Assembly (NCBI GenBank): GCA_046299415.1
Contig: JBKBII010000002.1
Span: 186,001 to 250,000, forward strand
Source of the DNA: JBKBII01 sp046299415
GTDB taxonomy: Bacteria; Pseudomonadota; Gammaproteobacteria; Ectothiorhodospirales; Ectothiorhodospiraceae
DNA length: 64,000 nt
Direction: 5' to 3'
The stretch's first letter is position 1. Every line of letters starts with the position of its first letter. The translations under genes were made by a program, and so were the position numbers. Positions 55,495 through 64,000 of the stretch are shown in pieces. The notes beneath the pieces were generated by a model, which did not search any database, had not been told where the DNA came from, and was given only the letters and a program-made list of their open reading frames with translations.

Positions 55495-57339
55495 CTAATC
55501 GCTGGTCGTGCGCGAGATCAGATACTCGACCAATGCGCGCCGCCCGTCAGAGCCGTCTCCGCCGCCAAGCAATGCCCCGCTCTGCAGCTCACCCTGGGCG
55601 TTTACACCGGGAAAATAAAACGGATGCGGTGAATTCGGCCCGCGTTGCGGATCGAGGAGCCGATTCAGACCATCACGTGCATTACTCCCGCCAATCGAAC
55701 CGTCGTGCAAAAACTCGTCCTTATCGGCGAGACCGAGCAACAGCGGCTTGGCGATCCCCGGTTTCGCGCCCGGATTGGTTATCGGCTCACCACGCAACGA
55801 CGCATCGAGTACCACAAGCGAGAGGTCATACTCGGGATTCGGACCCGCAAGTGTCGTCTGCACGTTGGTGATTCCCGGGCGTTCAAACAACGTCAGAATA
55901 TCATCCTCGTACTGCCGATAAAGCTGAGTAATCGGCCGGATACGATCAAACTCAACCGGCTGGTTGGGGTTTCCGGTATGGCAGGCTACACAGTTGGCAC
56001 CGCCCATGTTGCGCGGCGTCATAAAAATCTGCTCACCCATGGCCGCCAACTGGGCATCCGTGTCTGACGGTGCTGGTGGGGCAGGCAAGGCATCCGTGTA
56101 GGCGTTCAGCGCGGCAAGCTTCACCTCATCGACCCGCAGCCCTACAACACCCGCAAGCGAACCCACTTGCACATCGGTGCGTGCGGCCTGAATCAACGGG
56201 AACACGTCGTCGGGATTCGAGCCCTGAGGCAAGACGTCGGACGCCGTAGCGCGCAGAACACGCTCGTAGGTATCTACGATCTCTGTACCGACCGGCCCCG
56301 CAAGTGTTTCGAGGAACGCGCGGCCATTGCTCGTCACAAGAACGGTCGGATCGAGCGCCACCGTGTAGACCAAGTTGTTGAAGTCCGATAGCTTGTCGAA
56401 GGTACCTGACGAGCCCCAGGGCGCAGCGAGATCAGTTCGGAAGAACGGCGGGAAATAGGTGGGATTGCCGATGCCATCCGGCGTCGCATCGAAGTGAGAG
56501 CGCGGGTAGTGACGTTCACCAGTAGACGCATCGGTGCCGGTCAAAAACTGCCTAGCAGCCGTAGTGATTTCGTCGACGGTTGCAGACGTCGGAATGCCCG
56601 GAAAATCGGTTTTGCCAAGCGACGCCCCCCCCAGTGAGTCATCGAATTTCAGCTGCAAGAACGGCAAGTACGCGGCCGGGTTTTGTGCCGCAGCAAAAAT
56701 CGCCCCAACGTCCAGCCCCTCGTTGATACGCCCATCCAGCGGCACGCCAACAGACCCGGGGCCGACGAAGCCGACCGGAACGACGGACCCATCGGTCGTC
56801 GCGTGGCACAACGCACACGAAACCCCGACTCGGGTAAACATCACATCAGGATCGTAGCCATCCTCTGAGCCCAACGGCATACGCTTGCCATCGGCATCGA
56901 TGCCGACCACACCGATCACCGCACCCTCATTGATCAGAACAGCGGTGACCGCCGGGCTGCCCAGCGCCGTTTCTTCAGGATTGACGCCGTTCTCGACCTG
57001 CGCCAGGGCCCCAAGAAGCGCATCTGTCGTGCCCGCGCTCAGGGCTCCAACGTTGACCTGCAGACCGAGACCAAGCGCTTGGAGCGGCGTCAGTTCAGCG
57101 GCCACGATGCCCTGTGGCAAACGCATAACGTCGGTCCAAAAGCGCTCATTTCCAAAAGTCTCGAACCGAAAAACATCCTGCCCAGAAACCATCGGTGGAG
57201 CGATCGGCTCTGCAGCAGAATCAGACGAACTCGAGCAACCACTGACGATTGCGACACTACCGAGCACGCCACACGCCACCAGCAAATGGCGCCACCGAGA
57301 CGGCGCGAAGCGCCCTCGGTCCAGTTTTGGCTTTGTCAT
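55495..57339 (-). CDS. Di-heme cytochrome c lipoprotein
   Basis: The 614-residue product has a lipoprotein signal (GVLGSVAIVSGC, lipid on Cys35) and two c-type heme sites, CALCH at 175-179 and CVACH at 450-454. The second domain, with GEQIFMTPRNMGGANC, resembles the di-heme cytochrome c peroxidase/RoxA-like fold, including EFLHDGSIGG and a final cytochrome helix. ATG 57339 has GGAG upstream; the longer frame adds nothing conserved. It is a periplasmic redox protein held at a membrane. Function is unknown; no partner oxidoreductase is adjacent. The terminator at 55332 lies downstream. Confidence 0.85.
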   Translation of the reverse strand: MTKPKLDRGRFAPSRWRHLLVACGVLGSVAIVSGCSSSSDSAAEPIAPPMVSGQDVFRFETFGNERFWTDVMRLPQGIVAAELTPLQALGLGLQVNVGALSAGTTDALLGALAQVENGVNPEETALGSPAVTAVLINEGAVIGVVGIDADGKRMPLGSEDGYDPDVMFTRVGVSCALCHATTDGSVVPVGFVGPGSVGVPLDGRINEGLDVGAIFAAAQNPAAYLPFLQLKFDDSLGGASLGKTDFPGIPTSATVDEITTAARQFLTGTDASTGERHYPRSHFDATPDGIGNPTYFPPFFRTDLAAPWGSSGTFDKLSDFNNLVYTVALDPTVLVTSNGRAFLETLAGPVGTEIVDTYERVLRATASDVLPQGSNPDDVFPLIQAARTDVQVGSLAGVVGLRVDEVKLAALNAYTDALPAPPAPSDTDAQLAAMGEQIFMTPRNMGGANCVACHTGNPNQPVEFDRIRPITQLYRQYEDDILTLFERPGITNVQTTLAGPNPEYDLSLVVLDASLRGEPITNPGAKPGIAKPLLLGLADKDEFLHDGSIGGSNARDGLNRLLDPQRGPNSPHPFYFPGVNAQGELQSGALLGGGDGSDGRRALVEYLISRTTSD

Positions 57340-57480
57340 TTTGTCGTCTCCAGTGTGTTCCGCCCAGCGGGAACAAACGGGATACGCAATTCTGACCGGT
57401 TTGGTTGCATGCCACGGCGGATCGAACCGCTGCACGACAATCCAGTCCCACGGATCTTCCCTTTTCAGGTCAACCTTTTA

Positions 57481-58152
57481 ATGTCTCCGTTCGAACGACA
57501 CCACATTATCGCGCCCGGTCACTCGACGCTCAAGCATCCAGTCGACTGGAAAAGCGCTCAAAGCGATCTGGCAGAACGCTGCAGCCGCATGCGCGCACTG
57601 ATCGCTCGTTATCCATTTGAGCTCAAGTCGAGGGGTGATCCATTCGAAACACTGGTGCGGTCGATCGTCGGTCAACAGATTTCCGTAAAGGCCGCAGACG
57701 CCGTTTGGCATCGCCTGAGTCAGGCTTTTGTCATCACGCCAGTCGTGTTGGCGGAGTCCGACAATGAAGGCCTGCGTCAGTGCGGACTATCGCTGCGTAA
57801 ATGCGAATACATTCGTGATCTAGCGGGCCATTTCGCCGACGGCAGAATCGACCCGGCGCACTTTCCGACGATGGACGACGCGACGCTGATCGCTTTGCTG
57901 ACCGACGTACGCGGCATCGGTCGCTGGACCGCCGAAATGTTTCTGATCTTTCACCTGCTGCGTCCTGACGTCTGGCCGATCGACGACATCGGCGTCCAGA
58001 AAGGCGTCGCCGAAATCTACGTTGAAGAATTGGGCGGCCGCCGCCTAACGGGGGGAGAATTGCGTGAATTTGGCGAACGTTTCAGACCCTGGCGGAGTGT
58101 CGCGACCTGGTACCTGTGGCGAGCACTCGATCCGGTTCCGGTTGCGTACTGA
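57481..58152 (+). CDS. AlkA-like DNA-3-methyladenine glycosylase
   Basis: Removes alkylated bases from DNA. The 223 residues are one HhH-GPD domain: FETLVRSIVGQQISVKAADAV, the helix-hairpin-helix LLTDVRGIGRWTAEMFLIF and the catalytic Asp in DVWPIDDIGVQKGV, ending RPWRSVATWYLWRAL. It lacks the N-terminal domain of E. coli AlkA, so it is of the short DNA-3-methyladenine glycosylase II type. ATG 57481 is the natural start; the frame is open far upstream over the cytochrome promoter. Divergent from the cytochrome gene. Confidence 0.92.
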   Translation: MSPFERHHIIAPGHSTLKHPVDWKSAQSDLAERCSRMRALIARYPFELKSRGDPFETLVRSIVGQQISVKAADAVWHRLSQAFVITPVVLAESDNEGLRQCGLSLRKCEYIRDLAGHFADGRIDPAHFPTMDDATLIALLTDVRGIGRWTAEMFLIFHLLRPDVWPIDDIGVQKGVAEIYVEELGGRRLTGGELREFGERFRPWRSVATWYLWRALDPVPVAY

Positions 58153-58533
58153 CCCGCTCGCGCCGGACGCTCCCGACGCATTTGATCCGCCGACGTTTAC
58201 AGGACCGTGCTTTAAGGTGAGATCGTAACGGCCAAGACAAACGGGCGAGACGCGCCAATCGCGGGCTTGAGGGTTGCGGCCAATCGCACCCCATCAGCAG
58301 CCACTGACCGCTTCTGCGCTCATCTGCGGCGTATCGCCGTTTATGCCGCCAGGCCCATCATCAAGCCTGAACCTTGCCCGCGATACTCGAGTCACTGAGC
58401 GCCATGGATGGCCATCGACTTCTATCCCCGGTCTTCGGGCCGCGGGTTCGAATCACTGGGTCTGCGCCCGGACAGCGGGTTCGAGAAGATTCAAACCCAG
58501 GCAAGCTGAATCGGCGCCGCAATCGATCAAAGA
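58153..58533. other. Convergent gap, no gene seen
   Basis: GGTTCGAATC near 58447 looks like a tRNA T-loop, but the flanks do not pair, so no tRNA is called. No terminator with a T run is seen. Confidence 0.45.
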
Positions 58534-58932
58534 TCACTGCGGACCGGCAGAGCGGCCTGCAGGAAAGCGAAACGTGGCTTCGAGCAGGCGGATGGCGATG
58601 AACATCATCACCCCGGAGAAAATAACCACCGGGAGCGGCGCGCCGCCCACAACCGACGTAAAAAATCCAAAAGCGATCAGCATGAGCAGAGGGATAGCAA
58701 GCCAGCGCGAGCGCATCCAACCCGCGAACAACGCGAGCACCGCCAGCACTGTTCCCTCAATCATGCTCCCCTGATGACCGAGCGAAGCCCCCATCAGAAC
58801 GACGATCAAGCCAGCCATCAAAATCCACCAACCGGCGGTTCGCGCCAAGCGATCCGCGTGTCCCGCCTCGGTCAACGGGCGAAACAGCATCAAAGTATCC
58901 GTTGGCGGGAGGGGCAGTCTCGTGCGACGCAT
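58534..58932 (-). CDS. Small inner-membrane protein, unknown function
   Basis: The 132-residue product has three to four membrane helices (WWILMAGLIVVLMGASLG; MIEGTVLAVLALFAGWM; WLAIPLLMLIAFGFFTSVVG; PVVIFSGVMMFIAIRLLEA). There is no signal for cleavage and no Cys. I do not recognise a family. It lies downstream of soeCBA on the same strand, but a likely terminator separates them, so joint function is not implied. Confidence 0.65.
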   Translation of the reverse strand: MRRTRLPLPPTDTLMLFRPLTEAGHADRLARTAGWWILMAGLIVVLMGASLGHQGSMIEGTVLAVLALFAGWMRSRWLAIPLLMLIAFGFFTSVVGGAPLPVVIFSGVMMFIAIRLLEATFRFPAGRSAGPQ

Positions 58933-59169
58933 GTTGGTCCTTTACCCAGCGTTGGAAAGTTGTCACCCGGATGCCGTCTACCCAGTATCGACGCGCGACG
59001 CAGATGATCCGAGCGTCAGTCCGGAGCGGACGTCCTTAAACGGTTTCGTGAGAACAGCGTAAGCCCCGCCCCCACGGCACGCTCGACGCGATCAGTATCG
59101 GCTCCGCTGTCAATTCAACTCGCCTCAAAACCGCAGCTCATCTGCAGCACGCCGATCAAGCCGCCCATC

Positions 59170-59210
59170 AAAGCGAAACGGCGACGACGTTGAACTCAAC
59201 GCGCCGCCGT
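59170..59210 (-). terminator. Probable terminator after soeC
   Basis: On the minus strand ACGGCGGCGCGTTGA pairs with TCAACGTCGTCGCCGT, with one bulge and one wobble, then TTTCGCTTT. It lies 22 bases after the soeC stop. Confidence 0.55.
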
Positions 59211-59231
59211 CGCACACAACAACCTGATGCC

Positions 59232-60170
59232 TTAGGTGTGCTGCGCCCCGTGATACAGCAAGACGACGTGACGTGCTTCAGCGAAAAACAACCAGCGCTC
59301 GAATCCGATGCCGACCAGCGCAGCGACCGCCGCCGCCCAGGCGATGATCGCTGGCGCACCCGCGAGGATGGCACCAAACACCATCAACGGAATGGCAAAG
59401 CCGAGCAGGTATACACCGAGCTTGGTCATCTCGATGCGCTCATTGCCGGGGTCATAGCCGAATTCGTCGGTCAGGAAGGTGCCCGCCGTATGGCCAACGT
59501 CAAGCAGACGAACGGTCGCACGGTGCAAGCCCGTGGCTGTATTGATCGTCGGGCCGGTCACCTTGAGGATCCAGAAGTAGTAGATCGACTTCGTCAACAG
59601 GGCCAGCGAAATGAGCGCAAACGCGACGGCGGCGTGCACTGGTGCGGCGTTACCAAAACTCGCCGCGATCGCGGCGTACACGGTCGCGCCGGTCGCCAAA
59701 CCGAGCAAGATGTAGTTCGCAGGCGTCAGCGCGGTATTCCACTGGCGGATGGTTTTCAGGCAGCCATAGATCATGCCCGTACTGAACAAGGTGATCAAAG
59801 CGAGCACGGCAGCGATCAAGCCAGCCACAAACGCGACGGCTCCGACGTCGGCACCGGAGATCAGGACGCCGAGGCCATAGATCGCCGCGAAAGGGTAGAA
59901 CAGAACGGCGAACACAGCCTCGCGCGACAGCCACGACGTCTTGAATCGCATGAACGAACGCCATGCATTTTTGCGATTAGCCAAATGGCCGGTCGACAGC
60001 AACAGACCGATGGTGATGAATGCGAAGGCAACGATACCGTGAGCGAGAATTTCGCCTTGGCTCATATTCGGCCCCATGCCCAGCAAGTGAAAGCCGACCA
60101 GCAGCATGAACAGGCCGTAGCCGGCGCCCGAGATCACGGTAAACAAAATGACGGATAACGCGGGATGCAT
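59232..60170 (-). CDS. soeC: SoeC-type membrane anchor (DmsC family)
   Basis: Quinone-reducing membrane subunit of 312 residues with about eight helices. MHPALSVILFTVISGAGYGL is the family start. GIVAFAFITIGLLLSTGHLA is the helix pair with the conserved His, and SWLSREAVFAVLFYPFAAIY follows, as in DmsC/SoeC proteins. It is the last gene of the operon, 94 bases after soeB. It anchors the cytoplasm-facing catalytic pair and passes electrons from sulfite oxidation to quinone (family knowledge). Confidence 0.9.
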   Translation of the reverse strand: MHPALSVILFTVISGAGYGLFMLLVGFHLLGMGPNMSQGEILAHGIVAFAFITIGLLLSTGHLANRKNAWRSFMRFKTSWLSREAVFAVLFYPFAAIYGLGVLISGADVGAVAFVAGLIAAVLALITLFSTGMIYGCLKTIRQWNTALTPANYILLGLATGATVYAAIAASFGNAAPVHAAVAFALISLALLTKSIYYFWILKVTGPTINTATGLHRATVRLLDVGHTAGTFLTDEFGYDPGNERIEMTKLGVYLLGFAIPLMVFGAILAGAPAIIAWAAAVAALVGIGFERWLFFAEARHVVLLYHGAQHT

Positions 60171-60264
60171 GTCGTTTCCTCAATACGGTGCGCTTTGATA
60201 AACAACTCAAGCAACACAAACTTGGCTTGCCTTGACGAGTGGATGGACCACCGCCCTCCTCGAT

Positions 60265-60960
60265 TCAGCGAGCGATCGCCCGATTCACCCAGTCCTTTAC
60301 TGCACCCAAAAGCGGGTTCGAGCGGACATCATCCGTTGGGATCGGCCGTGTCAGACGTGGCGGCAGATACGTATTGACGGGCTTGTAACCGAGTTCGGGC
60401 ATCAGCTTCGTGCCGGCACGCTCGCGCGTCAGGCGGCTGACTTCCGAATCAGGGTCATCGTAGTCGCCAAAGAACCGCGCGTGTGCCGGGCAAGTGATCA
60501 CACAGGCCGGCTGACGATCCTCGGGAGCGAGAGATGCATCGTAGATTCGATCAATGCAGAGCGTGCACTTCTTCATTACACCGTCGATACGATCAAGCTC
60601 GCGCGCACCGTAGGGACACGCCCATGAGCAGTAGTTGCAGCCCATGCACTTGTCCTGGTCGACCAGCACGACGCCGTCCTCAGGGCGCTTGTACGATGCG
60701 CCGGTCGGACACACCGTCACGCAATCCGCGTGCTCGCAGTGCATGCAGGACATCGGGAAATTGACTGTTTTATTGGTTGGGTAATCGCCCAGCTCGTAAT
60801 GCCGGATGCGATTAAACCAGACCCCGGATGGGTCCTGACCGTAAGGACGGTAGTCCGATAAAGGCCCTGTGGTGCCCCCTGTATTCCACTGCTTACAAGC
60901 AGTCGCGCAGGCATGGCAGCCCACACAGGTATCGAGATCGATCGCGAGTCCGAGACGCAT
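60265..60960 (-). CDS. soeB: SoeB-type four-cluster iron-sulfur subunit
   Basis: Electron-transfer subunit with four [4Fe-4S] sites: CVGCHACATACKQW, then CMHCEHADCVTVCPTG, CMGCNYCSWACPYGAREL and the pair CTLC with CVITCPAHA. All 16 cysteines are in place. From ATG 60960 it has 231 residues; GGAGGA lies 7 bases upstream, which excludes the longer frame to 61029. It follows soeA by 78 bases. No Tat signal, so it is cytoplasmic, as expected for Soe rather than Dms or Phs enzymes. Confidence 0.95.
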   Translation of the reverse strand: MRLGLAIDLDTCVGCHACATACKQWNTGGTTGPLSDYRPYGQDPSGVWFNRIRHYELGDYPTNKTVNFPMSCMHCEHADCVTVCPTGASYKRPEDGVVLVDQDKCMGCNYCSWACPYGARELDRIDGVMKKCTLCIDRIYDASLAPEDRQPACVITCPAHARFFGDYDDPDSEVSRLTRERAGTKLMPELGYKPVNTYLPPRLTRPIPTDDVRSNPLLGAVKDWVNRAIAR

Positions 60961-61038
60961 GGCGTCTTCCTCCGAAGGGTTGTGCAAAAGAGTCGGCTCG
61001 GGCCCGGCGGGCCCGGAGCCAACGGTCATTTGCCATTC

Positions 61039-63972
61039 TTATTTGTTATTCGAGCGATTGGTTTGATAAGAATCGTGCCCGCCGCGGGTGAGGATGTCTT
61101 TCAGCGAGCGATTCAGATGAACCGGCTTATGGGTGTTGTAGCGTCCCGTGTCCGGCGAGGGCTTAGCCCCAGGCAAAGGCTTGATTGCGTCGAACGTCGG
61201 CCATGTTCCCGTTTCGCCCGGCGCCGCGGGCGTGATCTTAACCTTGAGGTCGTACCAAGCCGCCTGACCAGTGACGGGATCTGAGTTCGTGATCACATCA
61301 ACTGAATCGCCTTTTTGCGGCAAAAGCTCCGAGATCAAATGGTTCATCAAGAATCCGTCATTTGATTCGTTGGCGTCTTCCTTGAGACCCCAAGCCCCCT
61401 TTTGCTTGCCGATCGCGTTCCAGGTCCAGACCGTATTTTCCTCGGTGCCCTCGATCAGCTTGACCTGAACCCGAATGCGACCGTGATGCGATTCTGCCCA
61501 CACCCAGGAAAGATCCTCGATCCCCAGCGACTCTGCCTTCTGACGATTCATATATAGGAAATTCTGAGCGCAGATCTGGCGCAGCCACGCGTTTTGCGAA
61601 TCCCATGAGTGATACATGAACATCGGTCGCTGGTTGACCGCGTAGAACGGGTACTCGTCTTCATCGATCCGGCATTGCTCAAGGGGCTTGTGCCAGATCG
61701 GCAACGGATCGAAGTATTGCGTGAGGCGCTCCTTGTGCTCCGGCTTGGTCGGGCATGGCCCGTCATACAAGCCCTGGCCTGCGAGCTTGAACCGCTGCTG
61801 GCTCTCGGCGTAGAGCTCGATCGTGATCGGATTATTGTTGCCCACCCAACCCGCGTGTACGGCCAGATCGAGATAATCCTTGTTGGCGTAACGATAGAAC
61901 TGCTGATTGGGTGCCAGGTGATACACAAAAAACGACTGGTTTTCGATGTATCGATCCCACTGCTTGGGATTCGGCTTACCACGCAGATGCGTCTCGTTGC
62001 CGTTGTCGTCCAACCGCCATCCTGAAAGGAAACCAATTCCCGGCTCTTTTTCGAAGTTGACGATGAAATCCTTGTAGTCAGCGAACTTGCGGCTGCCGTC
62101 TTCGTTGGTGAAGGCCGGGAATTTCAAGCGTGATGCCAGTTCGACCAGCGTTTCCTGCCAAGGACGCACGTCGCGCTCGGGCTTGATGATTGGCTGACGA
62201 ATCGAATCCGCAGCCGCCGCGGGCTCGGAAATCGGGCGATCGAGCATTGAAATCGTGTCGTGGCGCTCGAGATATGTCGTATCGGGCAGCACGAGGTCGG
62301 CGAAATTCACGGTTTCCGAGTGGAAGGCATCCGACACGACCAGGAACGGGATCTTGTACTCACCGTTCTCGTCCTTTTCGCGCAACATGTCCATCGCGCC
62401 CGTCGTGTTCATCGACGAGTTCCACGCCATGTTCGCCATGAAGAAAATCAGCGTGTCGATGGTATAGGGGTCACCCTTGACCGCGTTGTTGATCACCATG
62501 TGCATCAAGCCGTGGTTCGACACCGGCGCGTCCCATGAAAACGCCTTGTCGATTCGCAGCGGATTGCCTTGGTCGTCGATGACCAGATCTTCGGGCGCCA
62601 CTGGGAACCCAAGCGGCGGGCTCTTGAGGGGCGTATTCGGCGCCATCTCCTTGGCGGGTTTAATGCCCGGCGGCACGTGCTTCGGGTATGGCGGCTTGGC
62701 CAAGTGCGAGCCCGGATTATCGATCGCGCCGAGAAGCGCCTGCACCAGATGAATGGCGCGACAGGTCTGGAAGCCGTTGGAATGCGCCGAAATCCCACGC
62801 ATCGCATGCATCGAGACCGGGCGGCCGATAATTTTGTCGTGCTTACGGCCCCAGGCATCGGTCCACTCGATGTCGAGAACGATTGCTTCCTTGAAGGCGA
62901 CATGCGCCATCTCGAGGGCCAGACGCTCGGTCGTCTCAGCCGGCACGCCGGTGACGTCGGCCGTGTTCTCGGGTGCGTAGCGGTCATCCAGATAGCGCTC
63001 GGCCAACAGCGTGAACGCTGTTTTCACCGGGCGACCATCGGGTGCCGTGTACTCACCAACCAGGGCGGGCTGGATGCCCACCTGGGTCGCGTCAACGAAG
63101 GCTTTCTGCTCGATGTCCCAACACAACGGTTTGCCCGCGTCGTCTCGCAGCACCAGCCCATCGCCTTTTTCACCCGGCGTGCACACCACCAAATGCGGGC
63201 CATTCGTATAACGGACGAGGAACTCCCAATCGAACTGCTGGTTCTTCAGCAACACATGCGCCATCGATAGCGCAAACAGCCCGTCGGTACCCGGCTTGAT
63301 ACCAATCCACTCGTCGGCAATCGCCTGGTAACCGGTCCGAACCGGATTCACCGAGACGAACTTGCCGCCGTTGCGCTTGAGCTTTTCCAGACCGATCTTG
63401 ATCGGATTGGACGCATGATCCTCGGCGACGCCCCAGAGCATGTGGTACTTGGTTCGATCCCAGTCCGGATCGCCAAACTCCCAGAACGCGAAGCCCGTCG
63501 TGTAGAGGCCCCCGGCCGCCATATTCACCGAACAAAAACCGCCGTGCGCCGCCCAGTTGATCGTGCCGAACTGCGTCGCCCACAGACCTGTCAGCGCCTG
63601 CATCTGGTCACGGCCGGTAAAGAACGCGAGTTTTTTCGGATCGGTCGATCGGATCTTGGCGAGACGCTCCGTCAGCATGTCGAGAGCCGCATCCCAAGAA
63701 ATCGGTTCGAACTCGCCTGCGCCGCGCTCAGTGCCGGGCTTACGAATCAACGGCTGCGTCAGTTTGGCCGGAGATTCCTGCTTCATGATGCCGGCGTTGC
63801 CCTTCGCGCACAGCACCCCTTTATTGATCGGGTGGTTGCGATTGCCCTGGATGTAGCGAACGCGGTTGTTTTCTACCGTGACCTTGATGCCACAACGGCA
63901 GGCGCACATATAGCATGTGGAATACTTGATCTCCTGCTCAGCATGATTCTCGAACTGGGGCAATGCACTCAT
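61039..63972 (-). CDS. soeA: SoeA-type molybdopterin subunit (cytoplasmic sulfite dehydrogenase)
   Basis: Catalytic subunit of the CISM/DMSO-reductase family, 977 residues. A [4Fe-4S] site uses Cys20, 23, 27 and 55 (CYMCACRC, then KGVLCAKG). There is no Tat signal, which separates SoeA from periplasmic polysulfide, thiosulfate or DMSO reductases. The region AAHGGFCSVNMAAGGLYTTG carries a Cys that may bind Mo. PLTWDAA-like PISWDAALDMLTERL and VVSDAFHSETVNFADLVLPD are family blocks. GAGGTGG precedes the ATG. With SoeB and SoeC it oxidises sulfite to sulfate in the cytoplasm and reduces quinone, as in Allochromatium. Assignment to sulfite is from overall resemblance. Confidence 0.9.
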   Translation of the reverse strand: MSALPQFENHAEQEIKYSTCYMCACRCGIKVTVENNRVRYIQGNRNHPINKGVLCAKGNAGIMKQESPAKLTQPLIRKPGTERGAGEFEPISWDAALDMLTERLAKIRSTDPKKLAFFTGRDQMQALTGLWATQFGTINWAAHGGFCSVNMAAGGLYTTGFAFWEFGDPDWDRTKYHMLWGVAEDHASNPIKIGLEKLKRNGGKFVSVNPVRTGYQAIADEWIGIKPGTDGLFALSMAHVLLKNQQFDWEFLVRYTNGPHLVVCTPGEKGDGLVLRDDAGKPLCWDIEQKAFVDATQVGIQPALVGEYTAPDGRPVKTAFTLLAERYLDDRYAPENTADVTGVPAETTERLALEMAHVAFKEAIVLDIEWTDAWGRKHDKIIGRPVSMHAMRGISAHSNGFQTCRAIHLVQALLGAIDNPGSHLAKPPYPKHVPPGIKPAKEMAPNTPLKSPPLGFPVAPEDLVIDDQGNPLRIDKAFSWDAPVSNHGLMHMVINNAVKGDPYTIDTLIFFMANMAWNSSMNTTGAMDMLREKDENGEYKIPFLVVSDAFHSETVNFADLVLPDTTYLERHDTISMLDRPISEPAAAADSIRQPIIKPERDVRPWQETLVELASRLKFPAFTNEDGSRKFADYKDFIVNFEKEPGIGFLSGWRLDDNGNETHLRGKPNPKQWDRYIENQSFFVYHLAPNQQFYRYANKDYLDLAVHAGWVGNNNPITIELYAESQQRFKLAGQGLYDGPCPTKPEHKERLTQYFDPLPIWHKPLEQCRIDEDEYPFYAVNQRPMFMYHSWDSQNAWLRQICAQNFLYMNRQKAESLGIEDLSWVWAESHHGRIRVQVKLIEGTEENTVWTWNAIGKQKGAWGLKEDANESNDGFLMNHLISELLPQKGDSVDVITNSDPVTGQAAWYDLKVKITPAAPGETGTWPTFDAIKPLPGAKPSPDTGRYNTHKPVHLNRSLKDILTRGGHDSYQTNRSNNK

Positions 63973-64000
63973 CGGCCACCTCGTCTTGACGCGGATCGAC

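Noticed and set aside
58430..58500. tRNA-like T-loop (GGTTCGAATC)
   Set aside because: The flanking bases cannot form the T stem or an acceptor stem, and no anticodon arm is present.
59190..60158. 322-codon plus-strand frame across soeC
   Set aside because: Antisense shadow of a membrane protein gene, very polar (Gln/Arg/Asp-rich), as expected from the complement of hydrophobic codons.

Overview
The window looks like chromosomal DNA of a free-living, GC-rich gammaproteobacterium. The best-supported lifestyle clue is a complete soeABC-type operon at the right end, a cytoplasmic sulfite:quinone oxidoreductase of the kind used by sulfur-oxidising Chromatiales and Ectothiorhodospira relatives. 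A SoxW-like thioredoxin-fold protein at the left edge fits the same picture. Sucrose-phosphate synthase fused to a phosphatase domain, an amylosucrase, class I fructose-bisphosphatase and a pyrophosphate-type phosphofructokinase point to sucrose storage or osmoprotection in an autotroph-like, possibly halophilic, organism. The assignment to lineage is inference; there is no rRNA or tRNA gene here.

Layout. 0-9 kb: SoxW-like protein, msrB, sucrose synthase/phosphatase, a DUF4124 protein, fbp and pfp. 9-16 kb: a small secreted protein, a PA2779/PA2778 pair (exported helix protein plus C39-like lipoprotein peptidase), two tiny overlapping ORFs, coaD, ferredoxin yfhL and ggt. 16-25 kb: ttcA with a lipid A-type acyltransferase, a membrane-anchored gene whose frame seems broken, purH, purD, a Cys-rich lipoprotein with a tiny Cys-rich partner, and ldhA. 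25-34 kb: folB, an amidoligase/class I glutaminase-like pair, dnaG and rpoD ending in a clear terminator. 34-37 kb: an hvfABC (bufferin/oxazolin-like) operon with a repeat-built Cys peptide precursor. 37-50 kb: mltB-like lytic transglycosylase, Atm1-type ABC exporter, CcsA-like and CNNM/CorC proteins, radA, a histidine phosphatase, PhoD, FetAB-like ABC transporter and YqhA. 50-64 kb: glnK-amtB behind a sigma-54 promoter, amylosucrase, a di-heme cytochrome lipoprotein, an AlkA-like glycosylase, a small membrane protein and soeCBA.

How the genes work together. SPS/SPP makes sucrose from UDP-glucose and fructose-6-phosphate, Fbp and Pfp control the hexose-phosphate pool, and amylosucrase can turn sucrose into glucan plus fructose. 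These genes are scattered, not one operon. SoeABC would feed electrons from sulfite into the quinone pool. GlnK/AmtB handle ammonium under NtrC/RpoN control. HvfABC probably makes a secreted copper-binding modified peptide.

Two genome-level traits stand out. By my count only about 79% of the window is coding, with many 300-1200 bp gaps that show no recognisable gene. Several conserved enzymes (DnaG, Ggt, the C26 glutaminase-like protein, the acyltransferase, the PA2778 peptidase, the Atm1 exporter) carry long polar, low-complexity insertions relative to their families. The strongest candidate for a less-described system is hvfABC with its 51-bp repeated precursor; the amidoligase/glutaminase pair of unknown product is second.
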